Counted from the stretch's first letter, positions 32,750-42,084 are shown. The stretch: 64,000 nt of DNA from Gammaproteobacteria bacterium (GCA_024235095.1 JACKNC010000001.1:2608501-2672500), one strand, 5' to 3'. Made by a program: numbers and translations. The notes: generated by a model from the letters alone, not told the origin.

Positions 32750-33778
32750 CTAAAGAATATTCGATTTTTCGTTCCCTGATGCGCCACTGAGAAAGGCTTC
32801 CAGAAGCATCTGCGTATTAACCTGGGTTACCGTACACAGGGTATGCAAGCGAATGGCTGCATCCAGACGCTCGAACAGCCGGCGTGGAGACTGGCGGGCC
32901 ATCCAGTTTCGCAATGCAGGTCGCAAATCGGGGTTATGCAACGGGGTGAAGCCGGGATTCATCTTAAGCCGAATCAAATCGGTATGCCAACTTATCAGCC
33001 AGCATAAATTTTCAACCAGATTGTCTTGCCCCCAATTTTCCGCTGCCCGAATGGGGTCGAGCTGACCTGCTATAACCTGTTCGTAGCCCTCCATTAATGC
33101 CTGACGGCGGTGCCAGCGTTCCCCATCGGCGTAAGCTAAGGCCGCCAGGGGGACTCCATTAGCGGCGTCAAGCAGCGCCATTGGCTCCAGTGGGGGAGAC
33201 AGCCGCGATGCCAGCCAGGTTCCTGCAACTTCCCGGGAAGGCGTGCTAAAACTGATGATCTGACAGCGACTGCGCACGGTGGCTGGCAGGCGCGCCGGTT
33301 GGGCGGTCACTAACAGTAACAGGCTGTTGCCAGGCGGTTCTTCCAGGGTTTTCAGCAAACTGTTAGCTGCATTGACATGCAAACGATCAGCCGGTTCCAG
33401 GAGGGCGATCTTATAGCCGCCATAGTGGGGGGTGTACCCGAGAAGTATGCAGAAATCACGAATTTGATCAATTTTGATCACTTTGCTCTTTTTTTTGGAC
33501 GATGCATTGTCGGCGCTGTCATCTTCTGGACAGATTGCCAGATAATCGGGGTGGCTACCGGTTTGGAACAGGTGACAGGCCCGACAACGATCACAGGCAT
33601 TACCCTCAGCGTCGGGCGAGGCGCATAGCAGACTTTGCGCAAGTCGACGAGCGAAGACGCTTTTGCCCAATCCTGCGGGTCCGGTTAGTAACAGGGCGTG
33701 TGGCAGCCGTCCAGCGGCCCGGCGCTGTTGGAGTTGTCCCCATTGCGCCTCGTGCCAGGGCAACCGTTCATCGCTCAT
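32750..33778 (-). CDS. holB: DNA polymerase III delta' subunit HolB
   Basis: Clamp-loader subunit that opens the sliding clamp with gamma/tau and delta. The 342-aa protein has a P-loop-derived LTGPAGLGKSVFARRLAQ, a zinc module CDRCRACHLFQTGSHPDY, LLKTLEEPPGNSLLLL and TVRSRCQII (the arginine finger SRC), then the C-terminal collar helices. Length is normal. It leads the holB-pilZ-tatD-nudix run. Confidence 0.95.
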   Translation of the reverse strand: MSDERLPWHEAQWGQLQQRRAAGRLPHALLLTGPAGLGKSVFARRLAQSLLCASPDAEGNACDRCRACHLFQTGSHPDYLAICPEDDSADNASSKKKSKVIKIDQIRDFCILLGYTPHYGGYKIALLEPADRLHVNAANSLLKTLEEPPGNSLLLLVTAQPARLPATVRSRCQIISFSTPSREVAGTWLASRLSPPLEPMALLDAANGVPLAALAYADGERWHRRQALMEGYEQVIAGQLDPIRAAENWGQDNLVENLCWLISWHTDLIRLKMNPGFTPLHNPDLRPALRNWMARQSPRRLFERLDAAIRLHTLCTVTQVNTQMLLEAFLSGASGNEKSNIL

Positions 33779-33793
33779 TAGTCGCGTACTCGA

Positions 33794-34108
33794 TCAATAT
33801 TCATTCAGTCGGCTCATGCGCTCCTGATAGCGCGCGCGCAAACAGCGAACATCCGCGCCGCAACTATTGCGCGCAGTCAGCCAGGATCGCTGATCTTCGC
33901 GCAATCGTGAGGCTTGACGCTGGGGCAATTCGTTTAAGAGGGAGCGATAGAGAACCGCCATGTCTTCATCCAGACGGTTGAGACCGGGATTAGAGCACAC
34001 AGCGATTTCGGCTGAAGTGCTGGCTTGTGTGCAATCATAGCTGGCGGTTTGCGCTGGGAGCGGTAACAGACTCGCACAGATCAGCGCCAGATAAAATGAT
34101 TTAGGCAT
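33794..34108 (-). CDS. LprI-like (DUF1311) secreted protein
   Basis: A 104-aa exported protein with signal peptide (SFYLALICASLLPLPAQTAS) and the DUF1311 pattern: SYDCTQASTSAEIAVCSNP, LDEDMAVLYRSLL, LREDQRSWLTARNSCG, CLRARYQERM. Four cysteines are placed as in the lysozyme inhibitor LprI family, and form disulfides in that family. It overlaps nothing and lies 16 bp before the holB start, on the same strand. Confidence 0.85.
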   Translation of the reverse strand: MPKSFYLALICASLLPLPAQTASYDCTQASTSAEIAVCSNPGLNRLDEDMAVLYRSLLNELPQRQASRLREDQRSWLTARNSCGADVRCLRARYQERMSRLNEY

Positions 34109-34245
34109 AGTGGGTTCCTCATCTTTAGTGGATAGTTCCAGTGCATAGCATAACCGTCATGGATCAAGTCGCAAGTCGGTTTTTGGAAACGCACTATTTC
34201 TGAAAGAGTCAAATTACCGTTCCCTTATTATCAGGAGAAATGTTT

Positions 34246-34884
34246 ATGCTATGGTTGCAACGCAAAGTTCAGATGCTGCGTCCTGAAGAAGCATTGCCCG
34301 GTCGGGCAACGCCGATGCCGGTCCCGATGCGTCACTATGTGAACGGTCATCCCTTACAATCGCCTTTTCCAAACAATATGGCGGAAGCTGTTTTTGGCCT
34401 CGGTTGTTTCTGGGGCGCGGAGCGTAAATTCTGGACTCTGTCTGGCGTGTACAGCACGGCTGTTGGTTACGCGGGAGGTTTTACTCCGAACCCGACCTAT
34501 GAAGAGGTGTGCAGTGGCCTGACCGGTCACACCGAGGCGGTGCGGGTGATTTTTGATCCGGCAGTTATTTCATACAAGCAGCTGCTTCAGACGTTTTGGG
34601 AAGCACACGATCCCACACAAGGCATGCGTCAAGGTAACGATGTGGGAACCCAATACCGTTCAGCGATCTACACTTACAGTGAAGCTCAGCATGCTGCCGC
34701 CGTAGCCAGCCGCGATGCCTATCAACAATGGCTAACTGCTGCCGGTCATGGGCGGATCACAACTGAAATTGCTGAAGCGCCGCCCTTTTATTACGCCGAG
34801 GATTATCATCAGCAGTATCTGGCGAAAAATCCTGGCGGCTACTGTGGTCTGGGGGGCACGGGTGTGCGTTGCCCGCAGGCTTGA
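34246..34884 (+). CDS. msrA: Peptide-methionine (S)-S-oxide reductase MsrA
   Basis: Repairs oxidised methionine. The 212-aa protein has the catalytic GCFWGAER (Cys near 53), GYAGGFTPNPTYEEVCSG, GHTEAVRV, and the C-terminal resolving Cys region (GGYCGLGGTGVRC). It has about 45 residues before the catalytic motif, as in longer E. coli-type MsrA. AGGAG lies 8 nt before the ATG at 34246 but only 2 nt before the ATG at 34240, so 34246 is preferred. Confidence 0.95.
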   Translation: MLWLQRKVQMLRPEEALPGRATPMPVPMRHYVNGHPLQSPFPNNMAEAVFGLGCFWGAERKFWTLSGVYSTAVGYAGGFTPNPTYEEVCSGLTGHTEAVRVIFDPAVISYKQLLQTFWEAHDPTQGMRQGNDVGTQYRSAIYTYSEAQHAAAVASRDAYQQWLTAAGHGRITTEIAEAPPFYYAEDYHQQYLAKNPGGYCGLGGTGVRCPQA

Positions 34885-34965
34885 CGGCATGAGCATTAGG
34901 GGTTGTCTCTCCCGGCCCGCCCGGTGTTTTATCGTTGGCGCGGCGGGCAACGCAAAAGTCGAGCG

Positions 34966-35436
34966 TCAAGCGCGATGATAAGGATGATGATTGAGCAGGC
35001 TCCAGGCCCGGTAAAGCTGCTCGGCGACTACGACGCGCACCAGAGGATGCGGCAGGGTCAAACGAGACAACGACCAGAGTTGCTCAGCGTGCTGGCGACA
35101 GGCCGCATCCAGCCCATCCGGGCCGCCGACGAGCAGACTCAGATCGCGGCCCTCTTGTAGCCAGCCCGCCAGCCGCTCCGCCAGCTCCACGGTGCTCCAT
35201 TCCCGGCCTCGTTCATCCAGGGCAATGATCCGGGAACCGGAGGGAACCGCCGCCAGCAATCGCTCGCCCTCGGCGCGCACCAGACGGGCTATATCGGCAT
35301 GCCCACCGCGTTTACCGGCGGAAATCTCCACCAGATTCAATGAGCATTCCCGGGGCAGGCGTCCGGCATATTCCGCATAACCGGCTTTGACCCAGTCGGG
35401 CATGCGAACGCCTACAGCAAGCAGGTGGATTTTCAT
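34966..35436 (-). CDS. rlmH: 23S rRNA (pseudouridine-1915-N3) methyltransferase RlmH
   Basis: Methylates pseudouridine 1915 in helix 69. The 156-aa SPOUT protein starts MKIHLLAVGVRMPDWVKAGY and contains ALDERGREWS, LLVGGPDGLD and the knotted SAM-binding end LTLPHPLVRVVVAEQLYRAW. Length is normal. It is the last gene of the nadD-rsfS-rlmH run, 12 bp after rsfS. Confidence 0.97.
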   Translation of the reverse strand: MKIHLLAVGVRMPDWVKAGYAEYAGRLPRECSLNLVEISAGKRGGHADIARLVRAEGERLLAAVPSGSRIIALDERGREWSTVELAERLAGWLQEGRDLSLLVGGPDGLDAACRQHAEQLWSLSRLTLPHPLVRVVVAEQLYRAWSLLNHHPYHRA

Positions 35437-35448
35437 GTCTAAACATCA

Positions 35449-35793
35449 TCAAACCTTCAGCGCCCTGGCTACATCCACCGACCACAGTTTCTCCAGATTA
35501 TAAAAATCTCGGGTCTGCGGCAGCATGACATGCACCACAATGTCCGCGAGGTCGACCAGCACCCATTCAGCTTCGCGTTCTCCTTCGACGCCGAGCGGAC
35601 GAATGCCGACCGCCCTACATTTCTCAATGACTTTGTCGGCCAGCGCTTTAACCTGACGGGTCGATGAGCCGCTGGCAATGATCATCAGATCGGTGAAACT
35701 GGCTACATTGCGCACGTCCAGCACCCGGATATCCTGGGCTTTCACTTCTTCCAGGGCGTCAACAACGATCCTTTTTAAAACCTCAAGTTGCAT
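35449..35793 (-). CDS. rsfS: Ribosomal silencing factor RsfS
   Basis: Binds L14 on the large subunit and blocks subunit joining under starvation. The 114-aa protein aligns from MQLEVLKRIVVDALEEVKAQ with the E. coli start, followed by IRVLDVRNVASFTDLMIIASG, PLGVEGEREAEWVLVDL and HVMLPQTRDFYNLEKLWS. The frame opens upstream to 35835; ATGs at 35793 and 35805 are possible, and 35793 matches family length. GAGGAT sits just before 35805. Confidence 0.95.
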   Translation of the reverse strand: MQLEVLKRIVVDALEEVKAQDIRVLDVRNVASFTDLMIIASGSSTRQVKALADKVIEKCRAVGIRPLGVEGEREAEWVLVDLADIVVHVMLPQTRDFYNLEKLWSVDVARALKV

Positions 35794-35809
35794 GAATTTT
35801 CGCATATCC

Positions 35810-36487
35810 TCATGAATTAAAAGAATTTTCAACAAATGGCGACCGGTACAATTCCTGGTCGTGGATGCAGGCCAGCACCGCTTCTGGCAACAGATAGCGG
35901 GGTGACTGGCCGCGCGCCAGCAAGGCGCGGATTTGGGTAGCGGAAATATCCAGTTGAGTCACAGGTTGAAACAGGATGCGCCCTGCCGGTTGCGTGCGCA
36001 GGAACGATGCATCCGGCGTGATGCGAGGTGCTGCCCATTCTTCCAGTATCAGCGGCAATGCTTGCGAAGCGCCGGGCCGCTGCATCACAACAATATGCGC
36101 CACTTTAGCCAGATCTCGCCAGCGACTCCAGGTATGCAGCTCCTGAAAGGCGTCAGCGCCAATGATGAGACAAAGAGGCGTCTCCTGACCGAACTCATCG
36201 CGCAGCGACGCCAGCGTATCCACCATGTAGGAGGTTCCCTCGCGGCGCAATTCCCGGTCATCGGCGGTAAAGCCAGGTTGTCCAGCGATAGCCGCCCGCA
36301 CCAGCGCCAATCGCTGTTCGGCGGTCACTTGCGGCGTTCCGCGATGCGCGGGAATCCGGCAGGGAATGAAACGCACCTCGGCCAGTTCCAGCGTTTCCAG
36401 CAACTCCAGCGCTGGCCGCAAATGGCCGTAATGAATGGGATCGAAAGTACCGCCCAGAATGCCGATCGGGCGGGGGGTATTTAACAT
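35810..36487 (-). CDS. nadD: Nicotinate-nucleotide adenylyltransferase NadD
   Basis: Makes nicotinic acid adenine dinucleotide for NAD synthesis. The 225-aa protein has the nucleotidyltransferase motif GILGGTFDPIHYGHLRPALE, then IIGADAFQELHTWSRW and the ISATQIRALLARGQSPRYLL end (the ISxTxxR motif appears as ISATQIR). It precedes rsfS by 16 bp and follows proA in the same direction; nadK at the window start is the other NAD gene here. Confidence 0.96.
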   Translation of the reverse strand: MLNTPRPIGILGGTFDPIHYGHLRPALELLETLELAEVRFIPCRIPAHRGTPQVTAEQRLALVRAAIAGQPGFTADDRELRREGTSYMVDTLASLRDEFGQETPLCLIIGADAFQELHTWSRWRDLAKVAHIVVMQRPGASQALPLILEEWAAPRITPDASFLRTQPAGRILFQPVTQLDISATQIRALLARGQSPRYLLPEAVLACIHDQELYRSPFVENSFNS

Positions 36488-36517
36488 GGGAATAACAGGA
36501 ATCCTGGAGGTCCTGGG

Positions 36518-37801
36518 TTAACGGCGAATATGCCCATCGCCCAGCACGATGAACTTCTGAGTGGTTAAGCCTTCCACGCCAACCGGACCGCGCGCGTGCA
36601 GTTTATCGGTGCTGATGCCGACTTCCGCGCCCAATCCGTATTCGCCGCCGTCGGCAAAGCGCGTCGAAGCGTTGACCATCACTGAACTGGAATCCACTTC
36701 GCGCAGGAAACGCCGCGCCCGGCTGTAGTCCTCGGTCACAATGGCGTCGGTGTGCGCGGAACCGTAGCGGGCGATGTGATCCATCGCCTCATCCATGCCT
36801 TTGACCACGCGAATCGCCAGGATCGGCGCCAGATATTCCTCATACCAGTCCTCTTCAGTCGCCGCGGCGATGCCCGGCAGCAGGTCGTGGGTTCGTGCGC
36901 AGCCGCGTAATTCTACGCCCTTTTCTTGATACATCCGACCCAGCGGCGGCAACACTCGATCAGCGATGTCTTCCGCAACCAGTAATGTTTCCAGGGTATT
37001 GCAGGTGCCATAACGCTGAGTTTTCGCGTTGTAGGCTACAGCGATCGCTTTTTCCAGATCAGCGCGGTCGTCGATATAAACATGGCACACGCCGTCCAGA
37101 TGTTTGATAACCGGCACGCGCGCTTCGCGGCTGATGCGCTCAATCAGACCCTTGCCGCCGCGCGGCACGATCACGTCCACATATTCGGCCATGCGGATCA
37201 GCGCTCCCACCGCCGCGCGATCAGCGGTATCGATGACCTGTACGGCATCCGCCGGTAGACCGGCGACCGCCAGCCCCTGCTGGATGCAGGCGGCAATGGC
37301 CCGGTTGGAATGCAGCGCCTCGGAGCCGCCGCGCAGGATGGCGGCGTTGCCCGATTTCAGGCACAACGCCGCAGCGTCGGCGGTTACGTTGGGCCGGGAT
37401 TCGTAGATGACGCCAATGACGCCCAGCGGGACGCGCATCCGCCCCACTTGGATGCCGGAAGGACGGTATTTGAGATCGGTGATTTCTCCAACCGGATCGG
37501 TTTGGGCGGCGATCTCTCGCAACCCCTGAGCCATGGCCTTGACGCCCTTGGGCGTGATTTCCAGGCGATCCAGCAGCGCTGGTTCCAGGCCGGCGGCGCG
37601 ACCTGCTTCCATATCCAGCCGATTCTCCGTTAACAACGTGGTTTCAGCCGCTTCCAGGGCTTCGGCAATCGCCAGCAGGGCGGCGTCCTTGGCCTGGGTT
37701 TCCGCGCACCCCACGATGCGCGAAGCCGCGCGGGCGCGTTGGCCAATCGCTGTCATCTGGGCCTCTATGACGCTCGTCATATCCTGATTCATGTCATTCA
37801 T
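36518..37801 (-). CDS. proA: Glutamate-5-semialdehyde dehydrogenase (gamma-glutamyl phosphate reductase)
   Basis: Second step of proline synthesis. The 427-aa protein contains the NADP-binding MRVPLGVIGVIYESRPNVTA, LKSGNAAILRGGSEA, the catalytic Cys in RYGTCNTLETLLV, and GLGAEVGISTDKLHARGP at the end. The frame extends to 37855, but the ATG at 37801 has GAGG 9 nt upstream. Its position inside the leuS-lptE-holA-nadD cluster is seen in several Gammaproteobacteria. Confidence 0.95.
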   Translation of the reverse strand: MNDMNQDMTSVIEAQMTAIGQRARAASRIVGCAETQAKDAALLAIAEALEAAETTLLTENRLDMEAGRAAGLEPALLDRLEITPKGVKAMAQGLREIAAQTDPVGEITDLKYRPSGIQVGRMRVPLGVIGVIYESRPNVTADAAALCLKSGNAAILRGGSEALHSNRAIAACIQQGLAVAGLPADAVQVIDTADRAAVGALIRMAEYVDVIVPRGGKGLIERISREARVPVIKHLDGVCHVYIDDRADLEKAIAVAYNAKTQRYGTCNTLETLLVAEDIADRVLPPLGRMYQEKGVELRGCARTHDLLPGIAAATEEDWYEEYLAPILAIRVVKGMDEAMDHIARYGSAHTDAIVTEDYSRARRFLREVDSSSVMVNASTRFADGGEYGLGAEVGISTDKLHARGPVGVEGLTTQKFIVLGDGHIRR

Positions 37802-37855
37802 CAAGCAAAACCTCATGGCCGCCGCTTCGCGCGTTGGCGTGTATTTCATGCCCAT

Positions 37856-38887
37856 TTAGAGGGACTTTTCACCGGGCAATAATTCCCGACCGGTCAGCCG
37901 CAAACCTGCTGTCAGCAATTCATCCCAGGGCGCGCCAATTTCTGCGCCCTTAATGCAGCGATCAATGTGTGAACACTCACGCAACAGGCGTCGACAATCG
38001 GTCAACGTCAAGCGTTGCAGAGCCTGGCGAACCAGTGGCTTGCGCTTTTCCCAGATTTTGTTAGCGTTCAGCGCCGCTTCCAGGGATTGCCCCCCAGCGC
38101 GGGCAAAAGCCAGACTGTGCAAAGTACGAACTTCTCGATGCAAAGCCCAGTTGACCAGCACCGGTTCGATGCCTTCGCCGCGCAAGCCGTCCAGAATGCG
38201 CACTACTCGTTCTGCATCGCCCAGCAGTGCGGCGTCCACAAAATCATAGATGCTGAAACGGGCGCTGTCTCCCACGGCGGCCAGAATGGTTTCGACGGTT
38301 AATGACCGGTCGTTTACTGTCAGGGCCAGCTTCTCAATCTCCTGGGCCGCCGCCAGTAAATTGCCCTCCACTCGCTCGCTAAGCAGCGTCACGGCTTCAG
38401 GCGCGGGGTGAAGACCCTTATCGCGTAACCGACGTTCAATCCAGGCCGGTAGTTGGCGCGCATCGACTGGCAGGGCGGGTATGGCGACTCCCGCTTCGTC
38501 CAATGCGGTAAACCAGCGACTTTTCTGCGCTTGCCAGTCGACTTTGCCGACGGTGATCAGTAGCACCGCATCTTCGGCGGGTCGCGCCGCGTAGGTGATG
38601 AGCGCCTTGCTGCCTGCATCGCCCGGCTTGGCGTCGCCGATCCGCAATTCCAGCAATCGGCGGCTGGCGAACAGGGAAGGACTGGAAGCCAGTTGCTGCA
38701 GGGCGTTCCAGTTGAAACCGGTTTCCACAGTCAGACCTTCCCGTTCACTATAGCCGCGCTCGCGGGCAGCGGCGCGGATCGCGTCGGCGGCTTCCTGGGC
38801 CAGCAGAGTTTCCTCGCCGAACACCAGGTAGATGCGCGCCAGCGTTTTACACAAATGCGCGGCGAGTTTGTCGGGAGGCAGGCGCAA
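37856..38887 (-). CDS. holA: DNA polymerase III delta subunit HolA
   Basis: Wrench subunit of the clamp loader. The 343-aa protein starts MRLPPDKLAAHLCKTLARIY, has YLVFGEETLLAQEAADAIR, LITYAARPAEDAVLLI, and the C-terminal collar with LLRECSHIDRCIKGAEIGAP and WDELLTAGLRLTG. Length is normal. It lies 8 bp after the lptE stop on the same strand; the lptE-holA pair is the E. coli order. Confidence 0.96.
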   Translation of the reverse strand: MRLPPDKLAAHLCKTLARIYLVFGEETLLAQEAADAIRAAARERGYSEREGLTVETGFNWNALQQLASSPSLFASRRLLELRIGDAKPGDAGSKALITYAARPAEDAVLLITVGKVDWQAQKSRWFTALDEAGVAIPALPVDARQLPAWIERRLRDKGLHPAPEAVTLLSERVEGNLLAAAQEIEKLALTVNDRSLTVETILAAVGDSARFSIYDFVDAALLGDAERVVRILDGLRGEGIEPVLVNWALHREVRTLHSLAFARAGGQSLEAALNANKIWEKRKPLVRQALQRLTLTDCRRLLRECSHIDRCIKGAEIGAPWDELLTAGLRLTGRELLPGEKSL

Positions 38888-38895
38888 GGGGAATC

Positions 38896-39402
38896 TCAGG
38901 AACCGGCAGCGGCTTGCAGGCGGCGGACGATTTGCCAGGACAGGTCCTCAGCCATGCTGTCGACTAAAGACTCCTGCGCGGCTTCAAAGCCCAGCACCCG
39001 GTTTTCATCAAACAGGACCGTACGGTTCGCATTGAATGCTTCAGGGGAAATCAGCGTTTGCCCATTGGCCAGCGTTACCTGGTAAGTCACATCGTAGGCG
39101 ATCACATACTGACGCTCGATATCGAAGCGGTCGGCGGCCACAACGCGACGACCGCTACCCTCGCGCAGGATGGTCAGCGTGGCGGTCGCCTGGGCCGGAT
39201 CGCGGGTAATGGTTACGCCATTGTTCGCCAGCAACAACGGAAGTTTGCGGCTCACGGAACCGGGTGGGGAAAGACCTGACTGGCTTTGCACGTAAGTCAC
39301 CCGCATTTCCGGCGGCAATTGCGCCTGGCCGCGCAATTGAAAGCCGCAACCCGCCAAGGCCAGCAATATCAGGCCAACGCCACTTCCCATCATCCAACGC
39401 AT
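38896..39402 (-). CDS. lptE: LPS-assembly lipoprotein LptE
   Basis: Outer-membrane lipoprotein that plugs the LptD barrel. The 168-aa protein has a lipoprotein signal (MRWMMGSGVGLILLALAGC, cleavage before Cys 19) followed by GFQLRGQAQLPPEM, the classic LptE start, then IERQYVIAYDVTYQV and FDENRVLGFEAAQ. The longer frame to 39432 starts inside a palindromic repeat, so the ATG at 39402 is chosen. It lies between leuS and holA. Confidence 0.95.
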   Translation of the reverse strand: MRWMMGSGVGLILLALAGCGFQLRGQAQLPPEMRVTYVQSQSGLSPPGSVSRKLPLLLANNGVTITRDPAQATATLTILREGSGRRVVAADRFDIERQYVIAYDVTYQVTLANGQTLISPEAFNANRTVLFDENRVLGFEAAQESLVDSMAEDLSWQIVRRLQAAAGS

Positions 39403-39409
39403 GACCGTC

Positions 39410-39449
39410 CTCTCCCCCAACCCCTCTCTCACCAGCGGGCGAGGGGCGT
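39410..39449. repeat. CTCTCCCC-type palindromic repeat between leuS and lptE
   Basis: CTCTCCCCCAACCCCTCT followed by the pairing arm GCGGGCGAGGGGCG. The element fills the gap between the leuS stop (39457) and the lptE start. A related sequence lies inside leuS (41332-41372) and others near 29700 and 46419. Confidence 0.75.
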
Positions 39450-39456
39450 CTATTTT

Positions 39457-42084
39457 TCAACACACCACATTGACCAGTTTGCCGGGCACGATGATGATCT
39501 TGCGAATCGGTTTGCCATCGACAAAACGCTGGACATTGGATTCGAACTGAGCAGCCTGCTCAATCGCCTCACGCCCGGCGTCCACCGGAACTTCGATTTG
39601 CCCGCGCAGTTTACCGTTAACCTGCACCACCAGCGTCACCAGCGAGCGGGCCAGCGCAGCTTCGTCAGGCGTTGGCCATTCAGCGTTCAGCACATCATCG
39701 CCATACCCCAGTTCCCGCCACAGGATATGGGCAATATGCGGGGTGATGGGCGACAATAAACGCAACAGAATGCTCAAGCCCTCGCGACGCACCGCGGCCA
39801 GCGCGGCATCCTCAGCCACTTCGCTCCGACTCAGCGCGTTCAGAATCTTCATGCCGCCCGAGACCACGGTGTTGAACTGGTGGCGGCTGAAATCGTACAC
39901 GGCTTGTTGCAGCGCCTCATGCACTTCGCGGCGCACCAGGCGCAAGGGTTCGGACAGGGTTGCCGTATCCGGTTCGCCAGCGGCGCGGATCGACTCCTGA
40001 TGTTCCGTAGCGTATAGCCAAAGCCGGCGCAAAAAGCGGTAAGCGCCTGCCACGCCGGAATCCGACCATTCCAGCGCCTGGTCCGGCGGCGCGGCGAACA
40101 TCATGAACAGGCGGGCGGTGTCAGCGCCGTATTTTTCAATCAACGACTGTGGATCGACGCCATTGTTCTTGGATTTGGCCATCTTTTCGATGCCGCCAAT
40201 CGCCACCGGTTGCCCATCGTTGCTCAGAGTCGCAGTGACCGGTCGTCCCTTCTCATCGGTTTGCACCTTGACGTCGGCGGGATTGATCCATTGTTTGCGG
40301 CCCTCGGCGTTCTCGCGGTAAAACGTGGGTGCAACCACCATGCCCTGGGTTAGCAGATGGGTAAACGGTTCGCTGACCTGGGTCAGACCCAGATCGCGCA
40401 TGACCTTAGTCCAGAATCGCGAATACAGCAGGTGCAGAATGGCGTGCTCGATGCCGCCCACGTATTGATCGACCGGCATCCAGTAATCGGCCCGCTGATC
40501 GACCATGACGTTGGCGTCGGGGGCGCAGTAGCGAAAGAAGTACCAGGACGAGTCGACGAAGGTGTCCATGGTGTCGGTTTCGCGTCGGGCCGGTTGACTG
40601 CATTTTGGGCAAGCACAGTGCAGAAATTCCGCATATTTGTTCAACGGATTGCCGGAGCCGTCCGGGATCAGATGGTCTGGCAACACGACCGGCAGTTGTT
40701 CATCGGGCACGGGAACCGCGCCACAACTCGCACAATGCACGATGGGAATCGGCGTTCCCCAATAACGCTGCCGGGAAACGCCCCAGTCGCGCAACCGCCA
40801 AGTCACTTTCTTCTCGCCGAGACCTTTGGCGCTCAGATCGGCGGCGATAGCGTCTACCGCCTGGTCGAAATCCAGTTCGTTGTAGGGGCCGGAGTTGATG
40901 CAAGTCCCGTAATCCGCATAAGCCTCCTGCCAGGGCGCCGGGGTTTCGTCGCCGGCGCGGGTGCGAATCACCGGTTTGATGGGCAATCCGAACTGGCGGG
41001 CAAAGGCGAAATCACGCTCATCGTGCGCCGGCACCGCCATCACCGCGCCTTCGCCGTAGCCCATGAGAACATAGTTGGCGACCCACAGCGGCAAGTCTTC
41101 GCTGGTCAGGGGATGGGTTACGGTCAGGCCAGTCGGCATCCCCTTCTTTTCCTGAGTCGCCAGTTCCGCCTCGGTAACGCCGCCGTGCCGGCACTCCTCA
41201 ATGAACGCCGCCAGCGCCGGGTTATCCTGGGCTGCGTAGAGCGCCAGTGGATGCTCAGCGGCGACGGCGACGTAAGTCGCGCCCATCAGGGTGTCAGCGC
41301 GAGTGGTGAAGACCCAGAGAATGCCGGAATCGCCTTCGCCTCCAGCCCCTCTCCCAGCGGGTGAGGGGAGACGGTAAGGAAACCCAATCCGCACCCCATA
41401 GCTTTTGCCGATCCAGTTTTTCTGCATCAGCTTGACCTGCTCCGGCCAGCCGGGCAATTGATCGATCTCCGCCAGCAATTCCTCGGCATACTGAGTGATC
41501 GCCAGGTAGTACATGGGGATTTCGCGCTTTTCAACGACTGCGCCGGTGCGCCAGCCGCGCCCGTCGATGACCTGCTCATTGGCCAGCACGGTTTGATCGA
41601 CCGGGTCCCAGTTGACGACGCCGGTTTTCAGATAGGCGATGCCTTTTTCCAACATGCGCAGGAACAGCCATTGATTCCAGCGGTAGTACTCCGGCGTACA
41701 GGTCGCCACTTCGCGTTCCCAGTCGAGCGCAAAGCCCAGCAAGCGCAGTTGCTTCTTCATGTAGGCGATATTGTCGAAGGTCCATTGCGCCGGGGCGACG
41801 CTGGACGCCATCGCCGCGTTTTCCGCTGGCAGGCCGAACGCATCCCAGCCCATCGGTTGCAGCACATTCTTACCGAGCATCCGCTGATAGCGCGCAATCA
41901 CATCGCCGATGGTGTAATTGCGCACATGCCCCATGTGCAACCGCCCGCTAGGGTAGGGGAACATAGACAGACAGTAGAATTTCTCGCGGCCCGGCTCCTC
42001 GCGCACGGCAAAGACCCGGTGTTCATCCCAATAATGTTGTGCTTCCGCTTCAATAATTTGTGGCTGGTAAGACTCGGCGATCAC
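39457..42084 (-). CDS. leuS: Leucyl-tRNA synthetase LeuRS, with an in-frame repeat insertion
   Basis: Charges tRNA-Leu. The 875-aa enzyme has FPYPSGRLHMGHVRNY (HIGH region), the CP1 editing T-rich peptide VFTTRADTLMGATY, the Zn module HCASCGAVPV, and KMAKSKNNGVDP (KMSKS). The GTG at 42084 (V-I-A-E-S-Y-Q-P) has AGGA 8 nt upstream and gives the usual start; the frame open to 42270 is not family-like. Near residues 237-251 it carries SPAGRGAGGEG, encoded by a palindromic repeat, just before the editing domain peptide. Length exceeds E. coli (860 aa) by about this much. The frame is intact, so the protein is probably functional. Confidence 0.96.
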   Translation of the reverse strand: MIAESYQPQIIEAEAQHYWDEHRVFAVREEPGREKFYCLSMFPYPSGRLHMGHVRNYTIGDVIARYQRMLGKNVLQPMGWDAFGLPAENAAMASSVAPAQWTFDNIAYMKKQLRLLGFALDWEREVATCTPEYYRWNQWLFLRMLEKGIAYLKTGVVNWDPVDQTVLANEQVIDGRGWRTGAVVEKREIPMYYLAITQYAEELLAEIDQLPGWPEQVKLMQKNWIGKSYGVRIGFPYRLPSPAGRGAGGEGDSGILWVFTTRADTLMGATYVAVAAEHPLALYAAQDNPALAAFIEECRHGGVTEAELATQEKKGMPTGLTVTHPLTSEDLPLWVANYVLMGYGEGAVMAVPAHDERDFAFARQFGLPIKPVIRTRAGDETPAPWQEAYADYGTCINSGPYNELDFDQAVDAIAADLSAKGLGEKKVTWRLRDWGVSRQRYWGTPIPIVHCASCGAVPVPDEQLPVVLPDHLIPDGSGNPLNKYAEFLHCACPKCSQPARRETDTMDTFVDSSWYFFRYCAPDANVMVDQRADYWMPVDQYVGGIEHAILHLLYSRFWTKVMRDLGLTQVSEPFTHLLTQGMVVAPTFYRENAEGRKQWINPADVKVQTDEKGRPVTATLSNDGQPVAIGGIEKMAKSKNNGVDPQSLIEKYGADTARLFMMFAAPPDQALEWSDSGVAGAYRFLRRLWLYATEHQESIRAAGEPDTATLSEPLRLVRREVHEALQQAVYDFSRHQFNTVVSGGMKILNALSRSEVAEDAALAAVRREGLSILLRLLSPITPHIAHILWRELGYGDDVLNAEWPTPDEAALARSLVTLVVQVNGKLRGQIEVPVDAGREAIEQAAQFESNVQRFVDGKPIRKIIIVPGKLVNVVC
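41332..41372. repeat. Palindromic repeat inserted in frame within leuS
   Basis: CTCCAGCCCCTCTCCCAGCG then GGTGAGGGGAGACGG, a close relative of the element at 39410-39449. In frame it encodes LPSPAGRGAGGEG. Repeats of this type are otherwise intergenic. Confidence 0.85.

Noticed and set aside
34915..34948. Possible terminator hairpin GCCCGCC/GGCGGGC after msrA
   Set aside because: Loop of about 20 nt and no T-run; too weak to list.
40357..41364. 335-codon plus-strand frame opposite leuS
   Set aside because: Shadow of the leuS coding strand; no recognisable domain.
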